A stretch of 64,000 nucleotides of DNA from JACDER01 sp963842575 (GTDB lineage Bacteria > Actinomycetota > Thermoleophilia > Gaiellales > Gaiellaceae). The notes beneath the pieces are model-generated. The model searched no databases, was not told where the DNA came from, and was given only the letters and a program-made list of their open reading frames with translations. Shown here one piece after another: positions 16,395-25,334 of this stretch. The stretch covers positions 496,001 to 560,000 of the forward strand of contig CAWJGS010000010.1 in assembly GCA_963842575.1 (NCBI GenBank), read 5' to 3'. The position numbers were made by a program, and so were the translations under genes. Every line of letters starts with the position of its first letter. Position 1 is the first letter of the stretch.

Positions 16395-19300
16395 ATGCCC
16401 TTTTGCCCGAATTGCGGCCAAGGCGTCCCTGCCGAAGCTCGGTTCTGTCCCGCATGCGCCCATCGTCTTTCCCCGCCGGAGGTGGAAGAGCCGCGCGAGG
16501 AGCGAAAGGTGGCGACGGTTCTCTTCGCCGACCTGGTCGGTTCGACGCAGCTAGCGGGCGGACAGGACCCGGAGCGCACCCGGGCGTTGCTGAATCGCTT
16601 CTACGACGCGATGGCTGCCGAGATCAGCAGTGCCGGGGGAACCGTCGAGAAGTTCGTCGGCGACGCCGTCATGGCGGCGTTCGGTGCACCGCTCTCGCTG
16701 GAAGACCACGCGGAACGAGCCCTGCACGCCGCGCTCTCGATGCGGCTGCGGCTCGACGAGCTCTTCGGCGACGCCCTCTCGCTGCGCATCGGGGTGAACA
16801 CCGGCGAGGTTGTCGTCGGACCGGCGCGTGAGGGAAGCTCCTTCGTGAGCGGCGACGCCGTCAACGTCGCGGCACGGTTGGAGCAGGCAGCCGGGCCGGG
16901 CGAGATCCTCGTCGGCGAACGCACGGCGTCGGCAGTGCGCGGCGCCTTCGAGCTGGAGGAGCCGACGCGTGTCGAGGCGAAGGGCAAGGAAGGCGGCGTC
17001 GTCTGCCGGCGACTCGTCCGCGCGCTGTCGCTCATGCGACCGCGGGGCGTCGGAGGACTGCGGCAGGCGTTCGTGGGCCGCGAGCAGGAGGTGGACGCTG
17101 CTGCGCGCGTCGTACGCACGTGCGCGAGCGACCGAAGAGCCGCAGCTCGTCACGATTCTCGGCGAAGCCGGCATCGGCAAGACCACGCTCGTCCGCGAGC
17201 TGTGGGGTTGGCTGGGCTCGCAGTCGCCGGAGCCGTTGCGGCGCACCGGGCGGTGCCTCTCGTACGGGCAGGGCATCACCTACGTGCCGGTCGGCGAGAT
17301 CGTGCGCGAGCACCTGGGGCTGGTCGAAGGCGGACCGGCCGACGTGATCCGGCGTCGCCTCGGGCGGCACGAGATGCTGGGCCTCGCGCTCGGCCTCGAG
17401 GCACCCGAGGACCTCCATCCGCTGGCGGCGCGCGACCGGCTGCGTCAGGCATGGGTCTCGTTCCTGGAGGAGCTCGTCGTCCGAGCGGCCGGCAGTCGTT
17501 CTCATCGAGGACCTCCATTGGGCCGAGGAGCCGCTTCTCGACCTGCTCGAAGCAGCGTTCCACGACGTGCGCGGGGCGCTGCTCATGCTCGCGACGGCAC
17601 GCCCCGAGTTTCTCCAGGCTCGACCCGGGTGGGGCGTGCGTGGCGGCCGCTCGCAGACGCTGTGGCTGGAGGCGCTGTCGACGACCGATGCCGAACGAAT
17701 GGTCGAGCAGCTCGTCCCCGCGACGCTGCCAGAGTCGATCCGTGAGGTCGTGATCGCTCGGGCCGAGGGCAACCCGTTCTTCGTCGAGGAAGTCGTGCGG
17801 ACGCTCATCGACCAGGGCGTGTTGCGCCGAAACGGCGGCTGGACGGTCAGCGAGCTGCCGCCCGAGCTGGCGGTGCCGGACACCGTTCAGGCCGTTCTCG
17901 CGGCACGCATCGACCTGCTGGCGCAGGCGGAGAAGGCGGCCCTCCAGGCTGCCGCGGTGATCGGAAGGACGTTCTGGTCGGGCCCCGTCTACGAGCTCGC
18001 GGGAGCTCAGCAGCCCGATCTGCGCCTGCTCGAGGAGCGCGACTTCATACGGCACCGTCCGAGCTCATCGATCAGCGGCGAGCGGGAGTTCGTGATCAAG
18101 CACGCGCTGACGCGCGAGGTCGCGTACGAAAGCTTGCCGAAGGCAAAGCGGGCACACCTGCACGCGCAGTTCGCGAAGTGGTTGGAGCGTACGGGCGAGG
18201 GACGGCGCGACGAGCAGGCGGCCATGCTTGCGCACCACTACGCCGCCGCTGCGGATCCCGCCGAGGCCGACCTGGCGTGGACGGGCGCCGAGGACGAGCT
18301 CGCGCCCGTTCGCGAGCGGGCGGTGTTCTGGCTCCGGCGCGCCGCCGAGCTCGCCGTCGGCCGCTACGAGATCGAGGACGCCATCGCACTCCTCGAACGG
18401 GCGGCGGCGCTCGAGCCCGATCGCGCAGCGCAGGTGAAGATCTGGCGTGAGATCGGCCACGCGAATGCTCTCTACTACAACGCCGCCGGCTTCTCGGCGG
18501 CGATGAAACACGCGATCGAGCTCGCCGGAGACGAGCCGCGAGGCGACGGAGCTCTACTCGGAGCTGGCGTTCCAGACTGTCATCCGCCTTGGCATGTGGG
18601 GCGTGCCGCCGGACGTCCGCATCGTGGAGGGATGGACCGCGCAGGCGCTCGAGCGTGCCCCCGCCGCGAGCACCGCGCGCGCGAAGGCACTCATAGCTCG
18701 CTGCTACTCCGATTACGACAAGTCGTCGGAGCTGGTCGCCGAGGCCTGCGAGGTGGCCGAGCTGCTGGATGAGACGTCACTCCGTTCATACGCGTACGAC
18801 GTCCGAGCAGTCATGGCGTTCGCCGCGGGCGAGCACGACGAGTCGTCGCAGTGGTGCGACCGGAGGCTGGCACTCGTGGACGAGATCACCGACCCGGACC
18901 ACCAGGCCGACATCTACGCGAACGCAATCGCACCGGCGGTCGCGCGCGGCCGCTTCGACGACGCGCAGCGTTACGCGCTCCTGCACGGGGACGTCACGAG
19001 CGGCCTCTCGCCCCACCATCGGCGTCCACGGGGTCGGCGCGCTGCTCGAGCTCGAGGAACTGCGCGGCGATTGGGATGGCGCGGTCGAGCTGCAGCGACC
19101 GATCGAGCACGCCGTCGCCGACAACGCAGCCACGCCGTGCGTCCGAAATCCGCGATCACTCCTCGTCTGCGCGATGGCGCATGCCTACCGCGGCGAAGAG
19201 TCAGAGGCGCGGCGTCTCGAGGAGCGTGCTCAGGAGCACAGCATGACCGGCTACGGGACGGTGCTGGACACGCCTCGCATTCAGCTCGCTCTCCACCGCG

Positions 19301-19593
19301 GCGACCTGGATGCCGTCGCGTCACTCCTCGGCGAGCCCGCAGTCCGGCGCACCAACTGGTTCTACCTCAGCTCGATGGCGACTCACCTCGACGCCCTCGC
19401 CGCCCTCCGTGACCGCGAGCGCGTCGAGCGCGAGGCGAACAGCGTCCTGCAGCCGAACACCTACCTCGAACCGTTTGGGCTGCGTGCCCTCGGGATCGTT
19501 CGCGAGGACCGGGCCTTGATCGAGCGCGCGGCAGCGACGTTCGCCGAGCTCGGCCTCGCCTGGCACGCCGAGACCACGCGAGCGCTCGTCTAG
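16395..19593 (+). CDS. Adenylate/guanylate cyclase-AAA-TPR regulator (four frameshifts)
   Basis: An N-terminal zinc ribbon (FCPNCG...FCPAC) precedes a class III cyclase domain with FADLVGS (first metal aspartate), VEKFVGDAVMAAFG (second) and DAVNVAARLEQ. Then come a P-loop ATPase (GEAGIGKTTLV, Walker B VVLIEDLHWAE) and a long TPR-like region to 19593. Such proteins couple cyclic nucleotide output to signal sensing. The frame shifts near 17100, 17490, 18535 and 19011-19014. Each is repaired by dropping one base, and the last lies in a CCCC run. The full product would be about 1,065 residues. If the shifts are real it is a pseudogene. Confidence 0.75.
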
Positions 19594-19992
19594 CTAATCC
19601 ACCCAGAAGTCCGGGTTGAACTCGACGTCGTCGAAGCCTGCCTGAGGCGCCCCCATGGTCACGAACACTGCATCGTCGTCGTCCGTCGCGCGAAACGCCC
19701 GCTCCGTCTCCGGCGGTACGCGGACCGCGGTCCACGGCTCGAGGTCGACGACCTCATCGCCGAGCTTCGCCTGCGCGCGGCCCGACACGAGGAAATAGAC
19801 CTCCTCCTGCACGCCGTGCCGATGGCCCCGCGCGGGCTTCCACCCGCGCCCGAAACGCTCGAACGTGACGGCGAAGTTCTGGAGCCCCAACGCTTCCCGC
19901 AAAAAGCGGATCTCGAAGTGGTCGGGATCCATTCCCACGTCGGCGGCCATGTCCTTGACGTCTGAGACGCGAACGACCGTGTAGTCGGCCAC
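19594..19992 (-). CDS. Cupin-domain protein
   Basis: 132 residues from GTG at 19992 (MADYTVVRVSDVKDMAADVG). The single cupin barrel has the first motif GRGWKPARGHRHGVQEEVYFLVSGRA (G...HxH...E) and the second PPETERAFRA. Small cupins of this kind bind metal and ligand, and many are uncharacterised. Its stop abuts the end of the cyclase gene, which is convergent. No specific function can be assigned. Confidence 0.75.
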   Translation of the reverse strand: MADYTVVRVSDVKDMAADVGMDPDHFEIRFLREALGLQNFAVTFERFGRGWKPARGHRHGVQEEVYFLVSGRAQAKLGDEVVDLEPWTAVRVPPETERAFRATDDDDAVFVTMGAPQAGFDDVEFNPDFWVD

Positions 19993-20170
19993 GATGCCCT
20001 CCCTGTCAGCGGTGCGCAGCATCGTACTGCCGATTCGAGCGGCGGTTGCACGCGAGCCGAGGACGGCATATGCGAACACCGCCCGCGATCACACAGGCGC
20101 CCGCCCCAGCGAGGCGATCGCGAGGCCGATGACGACCGCGTCGGCGGTGTCCAGGCCCGCGCGAGGCGGC

Positions 20171-20752
20171 TTACCGGCTCTCGCCAGGCTTCCAGAGGAT
20201 CTCCTCGCGGCCTTCGTTCGCGGCGCGCGCGAGGATGAACAGCAGGTCGGAGAGGCGGTTCAGGTAGACGAGGACGAGGGGGTTCAGCTCGACCTCTTTC
20301 GCAGGCCGCAAGGGTGTCGCGCTCGGCGCGGCGGCAGACGGTGCGGGCGACGTGGAGACGCGCCGCCGCTTCGGTCCCGCCCGGGCAGCACGAAGCTCTT
20401 CAGCTCGGGCAGGTCGGCGTTGAAGCGGTCGCAGTCCTGCTCGAGCGCGTCGATCTGCTCCTGGGTCACGCGCAGCCGGCCGTCCCCCACGCCGTACGGG
20501 ACGCTCAGATCGGCTCCCACGTCGAACAGCTCGTTCTGCACGCGCTCGAGCACCGGCGCGCGCATCTGCGTCGAGGTCGCCGGCGAGCACGACACCGATC
20601 GCCGCGTTCAGCTCGTCCACGGTGCCGAAGGCGCCGATCCGGCAGTCGAGCTTGGACGCCCGCGAGCCGTCGCCGAGGCTCGTCTCCCCCTTGTCCCCGC
20701 CGCGCGTGTAGATGCGCGTCAGGCGAACCGGCTCGTCGACCTTTCGGGGCAC
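20171..20752 (-). CDS. Cob(I)alamin adenosyltransferase, PduO type (three frameshifts)
   Basis: The N-terminus from GTG 20752 has the ATP-binding TRIYTRGGDKGETSLGDGSR of PduO-type enzymes, then GAFGTVDELNAAIG. The middle (VLERVQNELFDVGADLSVPYG...ELKSFVLPGG) and end (ELNPLVLVYLNRLSDLLFILARAAN) lie in other frames. Shifts fall near 20554-20562, 20379-20385 and 20310-20311; removing one base at each gives an uninterrupted family member of about 193 residues. It makes adenosylcobalamin, the cofactor of the acyl-CoA mutase in this window. Sequencing error is the likely cause of the breaks. Confidence 0.8.
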   Translation of the reverse strand: MPRKVDEPVRLTRIYTRGGDKGETSLGDGSRASKLDCRIGAFGTVDELNAAIGVVLAGDLDADARAGARARAERAVRRGSRSERPVRRGGRPAARDPGADRRARAGLRPLQRRPARAEELRAARAGPKRRRVSTSPAPSAAAPSATPLRPAKEVELNPLVLVYLNRLSDLLFILARAANEGREEILWKPGESR

Positions 20753-20766
20753 ACCTCTAGATTACG

Positions 20767-21204
20767 GTGATGATCCGACGCGCGACGGAGGCGGACGCCG
20801 CGGAGGTCAGCCGCGTCTTCGTCGCCGCGCGCGACGAGATGACCTATCTCCCGCGGATCGTCGACGAGCATCGCCCGTTGCTCGGCGGGTGGTTCATCGA
20901 CCGCGGGGCGATCTTCGTCGCGGAGGAAGAGGGCCGCGTGCTCGGGATCAGCGGCGTGCACGAGGGAGAGTTGACGCACCTCTACGTCGCTCCCGAAGCG
21001 CAGAACCAGGGCATCGGCAGCGCGCTGCTGGAGCATGCCAAGGCGGAGAGCCCGGACGGTCTCTACCTGTGGGTCTTCCAGAAGAATGCGGGCGCGCGGC
21101 GTTTCTACGAGCGGCATGGGTTCCGGCTGGTCGAGCTCACGGACGGGTCAGGAAACATGGAGCGCGAGCCCGACGCGAGATACGAGTGGACGTCCGTCGG
21201 CTAG
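20767..21204 (+). CDS. GNAT family N-acetyltransferase
   Basis: 145 residues (start ATG 20767 or 20770). The acetyl-CoA loop is APEAQNQGIGSALLEHAK (Q/RxxGxG/A) and the ending LWVFQKNAGARRFYERHGFRLVE is typical of GNAT motif B. The acceptor substrate is unknown. The gene is divergent from the cobalamin adenosyltransferase and overlaps the following MBL gene by 19 bases. Confidence 0.85.
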   Translation: MMIRRATEADAAEVSRVFVAARDEMTYLPRIVDEHRPLLGGWFIDRGAIFVAEEEGRVLGISGVHEGELTHLYVAPEAQNQGIGSALLEHAKAESPDGLYLWVFQKNAGARRFYERHGFRLVELTDGSGNMEREPDARYEWTSVG

Positions 21205-21791
21205 CCGACGGGCTCTGGATCTGGCGCGCTCGTCATCCGAACGCGCCGAACTGGCCCGACTGGGGCCCTCCGGTGCCGCCGGAGGTCGGATGCGTCTACT
21301 ACGAGGCTGCGGACGCGACCGTCCTCGTCGATCCGCTTCTGCCGGCCGGCGAGGAGGACGAGTTCCTTTCGTACCTCGACCGCGACGTCGAGCGCCGCGG
21401 GCTGCCGGTCGTCGTCCTGCAGACGTCCGCCTGGCACGCGCGGAGCTCGCCGTTCCTGCGCGAGCGCTACGGGGCCGAGGAACGGATTCCGGACGGGATC
21501 GAGGCGCATTCGATCGAGGGCGCACCGGAGCGGCAGCTCGCGTTCTTCATCCGGCCGCACCGCGCGCTCGTCGTGGCAGAGGTCTTCGTGGGAGACGGCG
21601 CAGGCGGCCTGGCGCTCGTGCCATCACCGGCGCTTATCGACCGCGCCGCGCTCGATAAGTCCCTGGAATCGCTCCTGGAGCTGCCCGTCGAGCGTGTGCT
21701 CGTCTCGCACGGCGAGCCCGTGCTCGAGAACGGGCTCGACGCGATGCGGCTAGCCCTGGGCGAGGGCCTGCCGGCGCAGGCCGAGGACTGA
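21186..21791 (+). CDS. MBL-fold hydrolase-like protein, degenerate metal site
   Basis: About 201 residues from GTG at 21186, inside the end of the GNAT gene. The fold is suggested by VYYEAADATVLVDPLLP, the mid segment ALVVAEVFVGDGAGG and the terminal LVSHGEPVL. The canonical HxHxDH motif is absent; the region reads QTSAWHARSS instead. It is either a non-catalytic relative or a divergent subgroup. The 3-prime end overlaps the convergent acyl-CoA dehydrogenase gene by 42 bases. Confidence 0.6.
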   Translation: MDVRRLADGLWIWRARHPNAPNWPDWGPPVPPEVGCVYYEAADATVLVDPLLPAGEEDEFLSYLDRDVERRGLPVVVLQTSAWHARSSPFLRERYGAEERIPDGIEAHSIEGAPERQLAFFIRPHRALVVAEVFVGDGAGGLALVPSPALIDRAALDKSLESLLELPVERVLVSHGEPVLENGLDAMRLALGEGLPAQAED

Positions 21792-22913
21792 GCGCGCGAT
21801 CACCAGCCGCTGGATCTCGCTCGTCCCCTCGTAGATCTCGGTGATCTTCGCGTCGCGGTAGTACCGCTCCACCGGGAACTCCTTCGTGTACCCGTAGCCG
21901 CCAAAGATCTGGATCGCCTCGGCGGTCTGACGGCGTGCCATCTCCGAGGCGTAGAGCTTCGCCTTCGCGCCCTCCTCCGTGTGCGGCTTGCCCTGCTGCT
22001 TCAGCCAGGCCGCGCGGTAGACGAGGAGGCGGGCCGCGTCGATCTCGGTAGCCATGTCGGCCAGCTTCCACTGGATCGCCTGGAAGTCGGCGATCCGCTG
22101 GCCGAACTGCTTGCGCTCGAGCGCGTAGGCGCGCGCCGCGTCGTACGCGGCCTGCGCGATGCCGAGCGCCTGGGCCGCGATGCCGATCCGGCCGCCGTCG
22201 AGCGTGGACATCGCCACGGCGAAGCCCTTCCCCTCGTCGTGCAGCATGCGGTCGCCGTCGACGTAGGCGTCCTCGACCACGATCGAGTTCGTCACCGACG
22301 AGTTGAGGCCGAGCTTCTCCTCGCGGCCGGTGACGCGGATGTGGTCGCCGTCGAGGATGAAGGCCGAGACGCCGCGCGCGCCCGGTGTGTCGGGGTCGGT
22401 GCGCGCGAAGAGGAGAAACGTCCCCGCGTACTCGGCTGTCGAGATGAACTGCTTCGTGCCGGAGATGCGCCAGCCGTCACCGTCCCGCGTTGCCGAGGTG
22501 CGAAGCGCTCCGGCATCCGAACCCGCCTCTGTCTCGGTCAGGGCGAACGCGCCGATCAGTTCCCCGCGTGCGAGCGGCGGGACGAAGCGCGCGCGCTGTT
22601 CGTCGGTGCCGAGTGTGAGGATGGGGAGCGTCACCGCGCTCGTATGGACCGCGACGGTGACTCCGACCCCTGCGTCCGCACGCGAGAGCTCCTCGAGGAC
22701 GAGGATGTACGACACGAAGTCGGCGCCCGCGCCGCCAAGCTCCTCGGGGATGCACACGCCCATGAGCCCGAGCTCGGCGAGCTTGGGATAGAGCTCGCGC
22801 GGGAAGCGGTGCTCGCGATCCCACTCGGACGCGTTCGGCTCGATCTCGGCGTCGGCGAAGTCCCGCGCAAGCGCCTTGATCTCCCGCTGCTCGGGGGTTA
22901 GCTCGAAATCCAC
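21750..22913 (-). CDS. Acyl-CoA dehydrogenase
   Basis: 387 residues from GTG at 22913 (MDFELTPEQREIKALARDFA). It has family signatures GVTVAVHTS, GAFALTETEAGSDAGALRTSA and QIFGGYGYTKEFPVERYYRDAKI, with the catalytic base glutamate in IYEGTSEIQRLVIAR. It oxidises acyl-CoA to enoyl-CoA, donating electrons to ETF (etfBA at 6491-8229). The arrangement is that of short-chain or short/branched-chain acyl-CoA dehydrogenases, consistent with the mutase and thiolase nearby, but chain length is not certain. Confidence 0.93.
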   Translation of the reverse strand: MDFELTPEQREIKALARDFADAEIEPNASEWDREHRFPRELYPKLAELGLMGVCIPEELGGAGADFVSYILVLEELSRADAGVGVTVAVHTSAVTLPILTLGTDEQRARFVPPLARGELIGAFALTETEAGSDAGALRTSATRDGDGWRISGTKQFISTAEYAGTFLLFARTDPDTPGARGVSAFILDGDHIRVTGREEKLGLNSSVTNSIVVEDAYVDGDRMLHDEGKGFAVAMSTLDGGRIGIAAQALGIAQAAYDAARAYALERKQFGQRIADFQAIQWKLADMATEIDAARLLVYRAAWLKQQGKPHTEEGAKAKLYASEMARRQTAEAIQIFGGYGYTKEFPVERYYRDAKITEIYEGTSEIQRLVIARSVLGLRRQALAQG

Positions 22914-22936
22914 GCCAGGAATATAGTCAGGGCAAG

Positions 22937-23365
22937 TTGAGGCTCCTGGCTGCGCTCCTCCTCGTCGTCCCTCTACTGGCGGCGGCATGCGGCAGCGGCG
23001 GGGCCGGCTCGCCCGAGAGTGTCGTGCGCGAGTGGAGCGACGCTTTGAACTCGGGGGACAACGAGCGGGCCGCCGACCTGTTCGCACACGGGGCGCAGGT
23101 CGTCCAGAACAACACCGTTCTCTTCCTGCAGACACACGAGGACGCGGTCGACTTCAACTCCGCCCTGCCGTGCTCGGGCAAGATCGTGGACGTCAAGACC
23201 GACAAGGACACGGCGACGGCGACGTTCGTGCTCGGCGATCGCAAGGCCAACCGGTGCGACTCGCCCGGAGCGAAGGCGATCGCCGCCGTCAAGGTGCTGC
23301 ACGGGAAGATCGTGCTGTGGCACCAGCTTCCGTCCCCGCAGCCGCTCCCCCCGCCCCCGGTATGA
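22937..23365 (+). CDS. Small lipoprotein with NTF2-like domain
   Basis: 142 residues from TTG at 22937. The signal sequence MRLLAALLLVVPLLAAAC has a lipobox ending at C18, so the mature protein is probably lipid-anchored outside. The rest (SPESVVREWSDALNSGDNERAADLFA...) resembles the NTF2/SnoaL fold, with a candidate disulfide between C79 and C107. Function unknown. The stop overlaps the start of a tiny downstream frame (ATGA). Confidence 0.65.
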   Translation: MRLLAALLLVVPLLAAACGSGGAGSPESVVREWSDALNSGDNERAADLFAHGAQVVQNNTVLFLQTHEDAVDFNSALPCSGKIVDVKTDKDTATATFVLGDRKANRCDSPGAKAIAAVKVLHGKIVLWHQLPSPQPLPPPPV

Positions 23366-23499
23366 GCGAGACCCTCGTCCGAGATGCGCTCGCATAGGGT
23401 CACCGCGCGTGGCTGGGCTTCTCGATCGGGCTCTACGTCTTCCCGGCCGCGCTCCTCCTGGCCGCATCGGCGTTCCTAGTGGACGTGTCCGATTCCTAG
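23362..23499 (+). pseudogene. Tiny one-helix membrane protein gene interrupted by an in-frame TAG
   Basis: An ATG overlapping the lipoprotein stop (ATGA) starts MSETLVRDALA, then TAG at 23395-23397, then in the same frame GHRAWLGFSIGLYVFPAALL, LAASAFLVDVSDS and a second TAG. Without the first TAG it would be a 45-residue protein with one clear membrane helix. The coupled start and the helix after the stop suggest a real gene with a point change, from CAG, GAG, AAG or TGG for example, or a base-call error. Confidence 0.4.
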
Positions 23500-23550
23500 G
23501 AAGGGTCTGACCCCTCACCTGGCGACGCGTCTCGAATTCAAGCGAGAACG

Positions 23551-23575
23551 AACACCGGGGTCTGACCCCGGTGTT
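23551..23575. terminator. Perfect 25-base palindrome, likely bidirectional terminator
   Basis: Arms AACACCGGGGTC and GACCCCGGTGTT surround one central T. It sits between convergent genes (the small lipoprotein region and the 3-hydroxyacyl-CoA dehydrogenase). Its GGGGTC/GACCCC core is shared with the hairpins at 34667 and 39426. A shorter imperfect relative, GGGTCTGACCCCT, lies about 50 bases to the left. Confidence 0.6.
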
Positions 23576-23606
23576 ACGAGAACGTGTCTAGTTGCGAACA
23601 CTTCGT

Positions 23607-24440
23607 TCAGTCGTAGCGGTAGAAGCCTTCGCCGGATTTCCGCCCCAGCTTCCCCTCGCCGACGAGCTCCCGGAGCCGCGGGCAAGGCGCATACTTCTCG
23701 TCGTTGAGCCCCGAGTGCAGCACTTCCATGATCGCCACGCAGGTGTCGAGCCCGATCAGGTCGGCGAGCGCGAGCGGCCCCATGGGATGCGCGAACCCGA
23801 GCCTCGCGATCGTGTCGATCGCCTCTGCTTCGGCGACGCCGTCGTGCAACGCCCACACGGCCTCGTTGATGTACGGCATCAGGATCCGGTTGGATACGAA
23901 GCCGGGGAAATCGTTCGCGACGGCGGGCGTCTTGCCGAGGTCGCGGGCGAGCTCGGTGATCGCCTCGGCAGTCTCGTCGGACGTCTCCCGGCCGCGCACG
24001 ATCTCGACCAGCTGAAGCACCGGCACCGGGTTGAAGAAGTGCATGCCGATCACTCGGTCGGGATGATCCGTGGCCGCGGCGAGCGTGCCGATGGGGATCG
24101 ACGAGGTGTTGGAGGCGAGAACGGCCTCGGTCGGAAGGAGCGAAGCGGCGCGGCGAAAGAGTTCCTCCTTCACGTTCGCGTCCTCGATCACCGCCTCGAT
24201 CATCAGGTCGGCCGGGACGAGATCATCGACCGCCTGGACCCGTCCGAGCACTTCGTCGGGATCGGCGCCTCCCTTCTCCGCCAGCCGCTCGAGGCTCTTC
24301 CGCATCGTGGCGAGCCCGCGCTCGGTCGCGCCCGGGACCGAGTCGTACAGCGACACGCGGCGGCCCGAGGCGGCGACCACCTGCGCGATCCCGCCGCCCA
24401 TCTGGCCGGCGCCCACGACGAGGACGTGCTCGAACTTCAC
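23607..24440 (-). CDS. 3-hydroxybutyryl-CoA dehydrogenase
   Basis: 277 residues starting MKFEHVLVVGAGQMGGGIAQ, with the NAD-binding GxGxxG, then the catalytic SNTSSIPI and HFFNPVPVLQLVEIV motif with its histidine, and the C-terminal domain signature DFPGFVSNRILMPYINEAV. It oxidises 3-hydroxyacyl-CoA to 3-oxoacyl-CoA, between the crotonase (9714) and the thiolase (25317) in the pathway. It stands alone on the minus strand, opposite the XRE gene. Confidence 0.94.
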   Translation of the reverse strand: MKFEHVLVVGAGQMGGGIAQVVAASGRRVSLYDSVPGATERGLATMRKSLERLAEKGGADPDEVLGRVQAVDDLVPADLMIEAVIEDANVKEELFRRAASLLPTEAVLASNTSSIPIGTLAAATDHPDRVIGMHFFNPVPVLQLVEIVRGRETSDETAEAITELARDLGKTPAVANDFPGFVSNRILMPYINEAVWALHDGVAEAEAIDTIARLGFAHPMGPLALADLIGLDTCVAIMEVLHSGLNDEKYAPCPRLRELVGEGKLGRKSGEGFYRYD

Positions 24441-24490
24441 GTGGGGCTTCTAGCAGACCGCGTAGCGCGCACCTTATATATCTGATTTGG

Positions 24491-24510
24491 TATCAATGCT
24501 ATGCTTGATA
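24491..24510. promoter_or_regulatory. Inverted repeat at the XRE gene start, likely autoregulatory operator
   Basis: TATCAA and TTGATA are separated by eight bases and end one base before the GTG start at 24512. The surrounding 40 bases are clearly AT-rich (CTTATATATCTGATTTGG) against a very GC-rich background. The layout suggests a promoter with a very short or absent leader, repressed by its own XRE product. Confidence 0.55.
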
Positions 24511-24511
24511 T

Positions 24512-24835
24512 GTGATTAGCGGTGACCTCCTCCGGGAGGCCAGGCTTCGGTCAGGCCTTACGCAGCAGCAGCTTGCCACACGCGCCGGCACGTCTCAATC
24601 CGCGATTGCCCGCTGGGAGAGCGGCGCGGTCCAGCCCAGCTTCGAGCGGCTGCGTGAGCTCATCCGTGCCTGCGGGCTCGAACTGACCTATGGCCTCGCG
24701 AACTACGACGACTCATACGACTATTTCATCGACCAGCGGCTGCGCCTCGACCCAGAAGGGCGTGTGCGCCAGGCGCTGGCCGAGGAACAGGTCTTCGAGC
24801 AGATCCGGCGGGCCGCAGGTGCCGCGAGTGGCTGA
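24512..24835 (+). CDS. XRE-family helix-turn-helix regulator
   Basis: 107 residues from GTG. The Cro/C1 helix-turn-helix is clear: LREARLRSGLTQQQLATRAG, then TSQSAIARWESGAVQPSFERL (recognition helix SAIARWE). The C-terminal 45 residues are charged and helical. It overlaps the following nucleotidyltransferase-like gene by eight bases, the classic layout of a two-gene toxin-antitoxin or paired module in which the XRE protein is antitoxin and repressor. The AT-rich promoter suggests acquisition by transfer. Confidence 0.85.
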   Translation: MISGDLLREARLRSGLTQQQLATRAGTSQSAIARWESGAVQPSFERLRELIRACGLELTYGLANYDDSYDYFIDQRLRLDPEGRVRQALAEEQVFEQIRRAAGAASG

Positions 24836-25334
24836 GCAGCCATTCGATCCGTTTCCCCTGCTCGCAACGCTGCACCGACACGAGGTGGACTTCATCGTGA
24901 TCGACGTGATCGCAGCGATCGCCCAGGGCTACCCCATGGCGACGCGCGACCTGGACGTGACCCCGTCGCGCGAACCCGACAATGTCGAGCGACTGGCCGA
25001 GGCACTTCGGCAGCTGCAGGCAAAGCTGCGGACACCGGGCGAGCCGGTCGACTTTCCGATTGAGGCCGATTACCTGGCGGGCGTGCCGTCGTGGACGCTC
25101 GTTACGCAGCTCGGCGAACTCGACATCCTCTTCGAGCCGGCCGGCACACGTGGCTACGACGATCTGAAGCGCGACGCCGTCGAAGTGACGCTGGGCGTGC
25201 CCGTCCTCGTCGCCTCACTGGCCGACGTCATCAGGATGAAACAAGCGACTGGACGCGAGAAAGACCAAATGCAGCTACCGGCACTCCGGCGAACGCTCGA
25301 AGTGACGCGGCGGCGCTCAGACCTCGAGCAGTAG
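24828..25334 (+). CDS. Nucleotidyltransferase-like protein (AbiEii/DUF6036 type), altered motif
   Basis: 168 residues from GTG 24828 (GTG 24819 is also possible). The segment FIVIDVIAAIAQGYPMATRD followed by LDVTPS matches the minimal nucleotidyltransferase pattern hhGGhAa..G..R.T.DhD. The acid pair D-L-D is kept, but the glycine pair is replaced by Asp-Val. Later parts (WTLVTQLGELDILFE, VPVLVASLADVIRMK) fit the same family, ending in a basic helix. With the overlapping XRE gene it forms a two-gene module. The changed glycines make activity uncertain. The end overlaps the convergent thiolase gene by 18 bases. Confidence 0.6.
   Translation: MAEQPFDPFPLLATLHRHEVDFIVIDVIAAIAQGYPMATRDLDVTPSREPDNVERLAEALRQLQAKLRTPGEPVDFPIEADYLAGVPSWTLVTQLGELDILFEPAGTRGYDDLKRDAVEVTLGVPVLVASLADVIRMKQATGREKDQMQLPALRRTLEVTRRRSDLEQ

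Noticed and set aside
14906..16831. A 641-codon open frame on the plus strand opposite the mutase gene
   Set aside because: Its sequence is Arg/Val/Leu/Glu-rich antisense of a clearly real gene; long antisense frames are expected at this GC content.
20080..20170. A short minus-strand frame (AGLDTADAVVIGLAIASLGRAPV) after the cobalamin adenosyltransferase
   Set aside because: It has no start codon and is too short to support. It might be an extension of the adenosyltransferase after another base slip, but WKPGESR is already a normal end for that family.
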